Assembly (NCBI RefSeq): GCF_000182925.2
Contig: NC_026501.1
Location: 4,133,917-4,197,916, forward strand
Source: Neurospora crassa OR74A
Lineage: Eukaryota; Ascomycota; Sordariomycetes; Sordariales; Sordariaceae
DNA: 64,000 bases
Direction of reading: 5' to 3'
Part shown: positions 60,176 through 64,000 of the stretch, piece by piece
Layout: every line of letters starts with the position of its first letter
Position numbering within the stretch: position 1 is the stretch's first letter
Notes under the pieces: model-generated
What the model was told of the DNA's origin: nothing
What the model saw: only the letters and a program-made list of their open reading frames with translations
Database searches by the model: none
Translations under genes and position numbers: made by a program

Positions 60176-60703
60176 AATAACGAAGATAATCCGAACGACT
60201 TCTCTTTAATTAAAAGAAAGCCTTACGGATAGATACTCTAGGGATCCTTTATTAGAAAAAAGAAAGGGCCTTATTTCCTTTAGGAAAAAGAGTTTGGAAG
60301 TGTTACTACTCAGAAGTATATCTTTTTCATCCTTCCGATAATTACTACCTTTACCCGGGAACACCCAAAAGCCGGCATCGTCTTCTAATAAAATAACGCT
60401 CCTTCTTATAAGGCCAAAATTACTTAAAGAACTATTTAAGGGATAGGGATTAATCTCTTAAGTAAGAAAAGGTTCCTTACTTATTCTCCGGATTTAGTAC
60501 CAATCGAAAATGTTTAGCCGTAGATTAAATCACTTATAGAGTTGAAATACGATATTCAATCATTAACACCAAAGAAGCTTAGGGAGGCTATAATGTAGGC
60601 TTGGAATGACGTACCGGAAGAGTTTCTTTTAAGGTTGGCTCATTCAATACTAGAAAGGCTGAGAAAGGTTATTGAGGCTAATGGTAATTCTATTAATTAT
60701 TAG
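60176..60703 (+). pseudogene. Tc1/mariner transposase, C-terminal half (interrupted)
   Basis: The + strand reads KGPYFL, KEFGSVTTQKYI, the catalytic NNAPSYKAKIT (family DNAPSH), YSPDLVPIENV (family PPxSPDLNPIE) and the tail KKLREAIMQAWNDVPEEF-like, LERLRKVIEANGNSINY then TAG. The last ~40 codons are nearly intact. It joins the N-half left of element A to give roughly 354 codons. Confidence 0.88.
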
Positions 60704-60779
60704 ACTGTACAGAATATAAGGCATTTACTATAATAAGAATCCTAGTTTATTGTCTGGGTTTAGCGTCTTGGCTGTAGTA

Positions 60780-60808
60780 CGCTAACCTTTTAAATGCCTG
60801 CAGAGGTG
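60780..60808 (-). repeat. Right terminal inverted repeat of element C
   Basis: Exact reverse complement of 36063-36091 over 29 bp, followed by TA at 60809-60810. Confidence 0.92.
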
Positions 60809-61048
60809 TAGTAGGGGTTCACTAGGCTAGGTAATTCAACTAGGCTAGGCGAATCACCTAGCTTAGCTGCTCAATGGAGGGCTCTGATTGGTCAATTTGG
60901 GTGCCCCCTATAACGATGTGCTGTATCAGACTCCAAGAGTTCGTTTTTTTTTTTTTTTTTTTTCATTGGGCTGCTCTTTCCTAAGTTCAAGGTCCAAATC
61001 CATATATAAGAGGAAATAACAAACCTTCTTATCAATCAATTGGGCTAG

Positions 61049-61121
61049 TAGCTCAATGGTTCTCGTTGTCGCTTTCTTTCTTTATATTACCAATTCGATC
61101 CCGCTGGTAGTCATCTTTTTT
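61049..61121 (+). promoter_or_regulatory. RNA polymerase III-like internal promoter (A box, B box, T6) inside element E
   Basis: TAGCTCAATGG at 61049-61059 fits the A-box pattern TRGCNNARYNGG closely; ATTCGATCC at 61093-61101 resembles a B box (GWTCRANNC) except the first base; a T6 run ends at 61121. The A-to-B distance of about 40 bp fits a tRNA gene. No cloverleaf forms, so this is not a functional tRNA; it may be a tRNA-derived (SINE-like) relic. Confidence 0.4.
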
Positions 61122-61188
61122 CGTGCGAAAAGTTTTGCGCGGAAGTGTGAATGCCCTCATCCAAATTTCGGACTTCGAAGTCGGAGTT

Positions 61189-61234
61189 AAAGACCACTAC
61201 CAAAGACCACTACCAAAGACCACTACCAAAGACC
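61189..61234 (+). repeat. 13-bp tandem repeat in element E
   Basis: Three exact copies of AAAGACCACTACC (61189-61227) plus a partial fourth. Confidence 0.95.
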
Positions 61235-61410
61235 CTTATAGTGACCTTCTAGAAGGTTATTATAGGGGTCTTCACCTTTTGCTCTTTTGCACCCAAATTC
61301 GACCAATCAGAACCCCCCATTTTACAACTAGGCTAGGTGAACTGCCTAGGCTAGAGGTAGGCTCACTATCGTGGTTAGAAATTGAACCTAGCCTAGTACC
61401 CCCCCAACTA

Positions 61411-64000
61411 TGCTAGGTGCCCTCCTTATATAACCGCTAAGGTATACATCGGCTGCGCACCTCTGCCGGACCACCCTTCTGCAAGAATCTGTCTTTGCCA
61501 CTGGCCCGAGCTAGAAAACTGTAACAATTGAATCTTTTTTTCTTCAATCCTGGCAGAGGTGTCTCCAAAAAGAAAGTGATGAATTTTAGGTAATATGGTT
61601 GTTGTGGTTAAGAAGAAGCCCAGGAATCCCAGCGAAATTGTAGCTTTTATCCACCCGGTGCATAGACCGCACCATCGAGTGTCAGCCGGACGGCTGTAAG
61701 GATATGTTGTCCTGCTGTAGATGCGTATGTACTGCATAGTAAGTAGACCGGATGTCAGGGCCTTCAGTTAGTGTCCTACATGTGTCGTGAAGTCTAACTC
61801 GATGATAGTCCATAGGGCTGAAGGGTGCTCGGTGGGGTATCATCATGGTGGAGTTGGATCATAAAGGGGAGAAGCTTGCGCACACGTCGTCCTTGTACAC
61901 AACCAATAAGCTTCACGACTTGACTCACCGCGGCGTGCGGCCTCTAGATCACCCAAGAGATAGAAGCTGGGTAGTTCAGCATTTTCAAGATAGCTGATCT
62001 GGGGATAGCCCCAGGACTACACATTGAAAACGCTGAATGCCATACCCAATGTCTCAGTTTTAGACAGAAAGCATCTTGTCACAGAAGGCTCACAGTAACG
62101 ACAATAACGAGAAGAAAAGTGGAAAGCAGTACGATAATGGTCGTCTGTGAATCAATCTGTCCTCTTCATCTTTCAGGCTGGGGGCAAAGGGTTCGAGACG
62201 CAGCGGCTCAGATTGGGGGTCCAGTTTCACCCCTGTCAGTGTAGTAGCTCCAGGTATCGATATGCAAAGTTCTACTGGGGAGTGGGGTAGATTTGCATGA
62301 TACCATATTGCGCAGACAAACGTTCCATGTTTGGATGGCACTAAGAAATTTGGCCCGTCAGCAAATCAGACTCGGAACTTCTCACAGGGGCGGACCCGGC
62401 TTCCTATCATGATGTGGTACGCCGACTTTCGTGCCCGCCTATCGCGGTGGCTCAGCGCCTGGGGTTTACCAGACAGCCAGCAAGACACTCGCGATGTTAC
62501 ACCACAATGGACAATAGGAGCGCGCGCATATGCTGCGCATTCTCACAACCGACACTCCTGGACATCTTACAGGGCTGAAGTCGCCAGAACATGCCTGGAA
62601 CCCATTGAATACTGTAGTCACTGTTGCAACACTGATTGCGGCGATGTCCTGCGCCGCCTTCACCTTCTCGTTGCTTGGGAGGATGTGGGCTACCTACATA
62701 GTATGGATGGGTAAGTGGCCGTGGAGGAAAAGGGATGTCCCAAAATTCCGCCGTCCAATTGTCTACGTGTTCAGGAGCTCGGCCGGTGGCCATTAGCAAC
62801 AGAATCCGGGTTTCCTTTGAGCGTTTGTTGTCGAACCCTACGCGTCCCCAGTGACTGAAAATTCAGAATGACAAACGGGCAGCAGACAAAGAAGTCGACT
62901 GCATCAGGAGATCTTGGCTGCTCTTGGTTGGAAGGTGAGGTGTGAATACGCGTAGAAGTGCTCACTGTTGGCATCGTTAGCATGCCGATCGCCGACTTTC
63001 CCAGGTCTTGTACAGTACCTAATAGCCCTGCCAAAACTGAAGTCTTTGTTGCGAAGATTGGCTTTGCTAGTGGAAGACTTCCGCGAGACGCGTGTGGTCC
63101 CGAGATGAGGTGCATCCAGACAGGGCTGACATGGGTTTTTGGGTTGGTCATCGGATAATCAAGGGACACACTGCGGTGGAGCTGAGATGCTTGCTTGAAT
63201 GCAATTGGCTGTTGGTCGGCAGAGTAAGCACAGCGGATATATCGCCGTCAATGTCTCGCTTTAACATCGCCTAGCTGGCATCACATACCATAACCAACGC
63301 CGCAGCAAACGGGCAGCCTCTGCAACAGAAAAGCGGAAGGTGCAGCAGTGCCAACGAGAAGGGAAGACAGACTCGAGAGCGAGAGTGACGGGATAGAGGG
63401 GTTGCCATAAAAAGAAGATCGAGTGTGGCATTGGCACCGTGAACACCCCAAGGCAAAAAGCCCAAGCACAGGTGTTGGCGTGGGCAAGAGCAAAAGGAAG
63501 GATCCGCGCTCAACCACTTCCATCCAATGGCGGGGACGCTAGCGTGGAGCTGCGCCGCTTGACCCACCCGGACCCTGGTCCGTCAGCAGGCAGCAACGTT
63601 CGGCCTCGCTCCATTCTCCATTTCTCATCACCCATCCTCTCCCCAGCTTCGACTCTGTGACCGTCAGTTTCGCTTCCCGTTCACGATCCATTTTCCTCCC
63701 TAGCCATCCACCACAGCATCCTCCTTTGAACCCTTTTACTCTACCCAGGTCTTTCCTGCCTGTTGCTCTCGTCCGGTGTTCTGCCCCGGGTCATCCGGAC
63801 TAGACTTGATCACTGCTATTGTCCCCATTCACCACAGTTTGAACGACATACCCGACGTGTTAGCCAAGTACAGCAAACACAGCCTGCTATTGATACCAAG
63901 CCTGAATACCAACCCGATACCCAACCCTTTCTAGGTTTCTTTCCAATTCCACTACTCTACGCTACCTCACCTTTCTCCACGATCCATCTTTATCCTATAC
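61411..64000. other. Right flank: no recognised gene; leader-like sequence at the edge
   Basis: GC returns to normal. Open frames (61426-61737 minus; 62409-62714 and 62530-62796 plus; 63271-63567 minus) show no domain and overlap in conflicting frames. One + frame near 62590-62710 has a hydrophobic run (TVVTVATLIAAMSCAAFTF) ending at a good GTAAGT donor (62711), so a membrane-protein exon is possible but unsupported. From about 63600 to the end the + strand is C/T-rich, like the 5' leader of a fungal gene that starts beyond 64000. Confidence 0.45.

Larger units (their letters stand above)
36063..60808 (+). mobile_element. Element C: Tc1/mariner transposon split by nested LTR elements
   Basis: Perfect 29-bp terminal inverted repeats at 36063-36091 and 60780-60808 (starting CACCTCTGCAGGCATTT) are flanked by TA on both sides. 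Subtracting inserted element A (36830-60170) and its 5-bp duplication leaves 1,400 bp, an ordinary size for this family. The transposase is cut in two: N-half left of A, C-half right of A, same strand, contiguous when joined across the insertion. Damage is milder here than in the inserted elements. Confidence 0.92.
60811..61408. mobile_element. Element E: 598-bp MITE-like element with long inverted arms and TA flanks
   Basis: Left arm 60811-60904 and right arm 61289-61408 are imperfect inverted repeats sharing ACTAGGCTAGGT, TTCAA, and CTCTGATTGGTCAATTTG-type blocks (ATTGGTCGAATTTGGGTGC reversed on the right). TA precedes (60809-60810) and follows (61409-61410). There is no coding capacity. 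The interior contains T20 (60944-60963), an A-box/B-box-like pair, and a 13-bp tandem repeat. It shows no RIP-like bias. TA flanks suggest a Tc1/mariner-mobilised MITE. Confidence 0.72.

Noticed and set aside
61041-61110. Possible functional tRNA gene
   Set aside because: A and B boxes are present, but acceptor and D/T stems do not pair as a cloverleaf; kept only as a Pol III-like relic.
61426-61737. 103-codon minus-strand frame with a hydrophobic stretch
   Set aside because: Overlaps the end of element E's flank, no family match and no coherent gene context.

Overview
The window is chromosomal DNA of a filamentous ascomycete (Pezizomycotina; the exact genus cannot be read from sequence alone). 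Evidence: short introns (55-150 bp) with CTRAC-type branch points, fungal orthologues of housekeeping genes (NUP84, CYT1, SUMO, CMC4, DAHP synthase, a WD-repeat cyclophilin), and two very AT-rich islands whose transposons carry the C-to-T / G-to-A damage of repeat-induced point mutation (RIP).

Gene-rich arm, 1-28.6 kb. In order: the 3' end of a paxillin-like LIM gene (+); SUMO (-); CMC4 with a 13-nt micro-exon (+); nucleoporin NUP84 (+, 4 exons); a secreted cyanovirin-N-like protein whose last exon contains a 23-bp homopolymer (-); an MBD4-type DNA glycosylase (-); cytochrome c1 (-, 4 exons); an ARO3-like DAHP synthase with a GC-AG intron (-, 4 exons); a FAR-17a/AIG1-like membrane protein (-); a divergent WD40-cyclophilin of PPWD1 type (+); a full ABCC/MRP-type transporter (-, 6 exons); and a short-chain dehydrogenase (-). 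Splice models were built by hand and checked by reading-frame phase and fit to family sequence. Two promoters show credible sites: a Gcn4/CPC1 site before the DAHP synthase and a palindromic CCAAT pair before CYT1.

Transposon arm, 28.6-61.4 kb. Element D (28.64-32.96 kb) has ~65-bp GC-normal inverted repeats around a RIP-ruined DDE_3 transposase and a second uncharacterised AT-rich half. After 3.1 kb of ordinary GC content comes a three-level nest: a 1.4-kb Tc1/mariner element C (29-bp perfect terminal inverted repeats, TA duplication), split by an ~8.5-kb Ty3/gypsy chromovirus A (277-bp LTRs, CTTTA duplication, + strand), itself split by a 14.8-kb gypsy element B (542-bp LTRs, - strand, containing a 100-N assembly gap). 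A 598-bp MITE-like element E abuts C; C sits in the TA duplication of E. No intact protein gene was found between 28.6 and 61.4 kb apart from one weak candidate at 34.6 kb.

Right edge, 61.4-64 kb: no recognisable gene; the last few hundred bases look like the pyrimidine-rich leader of a rightward gene beyond the window. The gene arm mostly encodes core functions (nuclear pore, mitochondrial respiration, aromatic amino-acid synthesis, splicing-associated cyclophilin) and shows no secondary-metabolite cluster logic.
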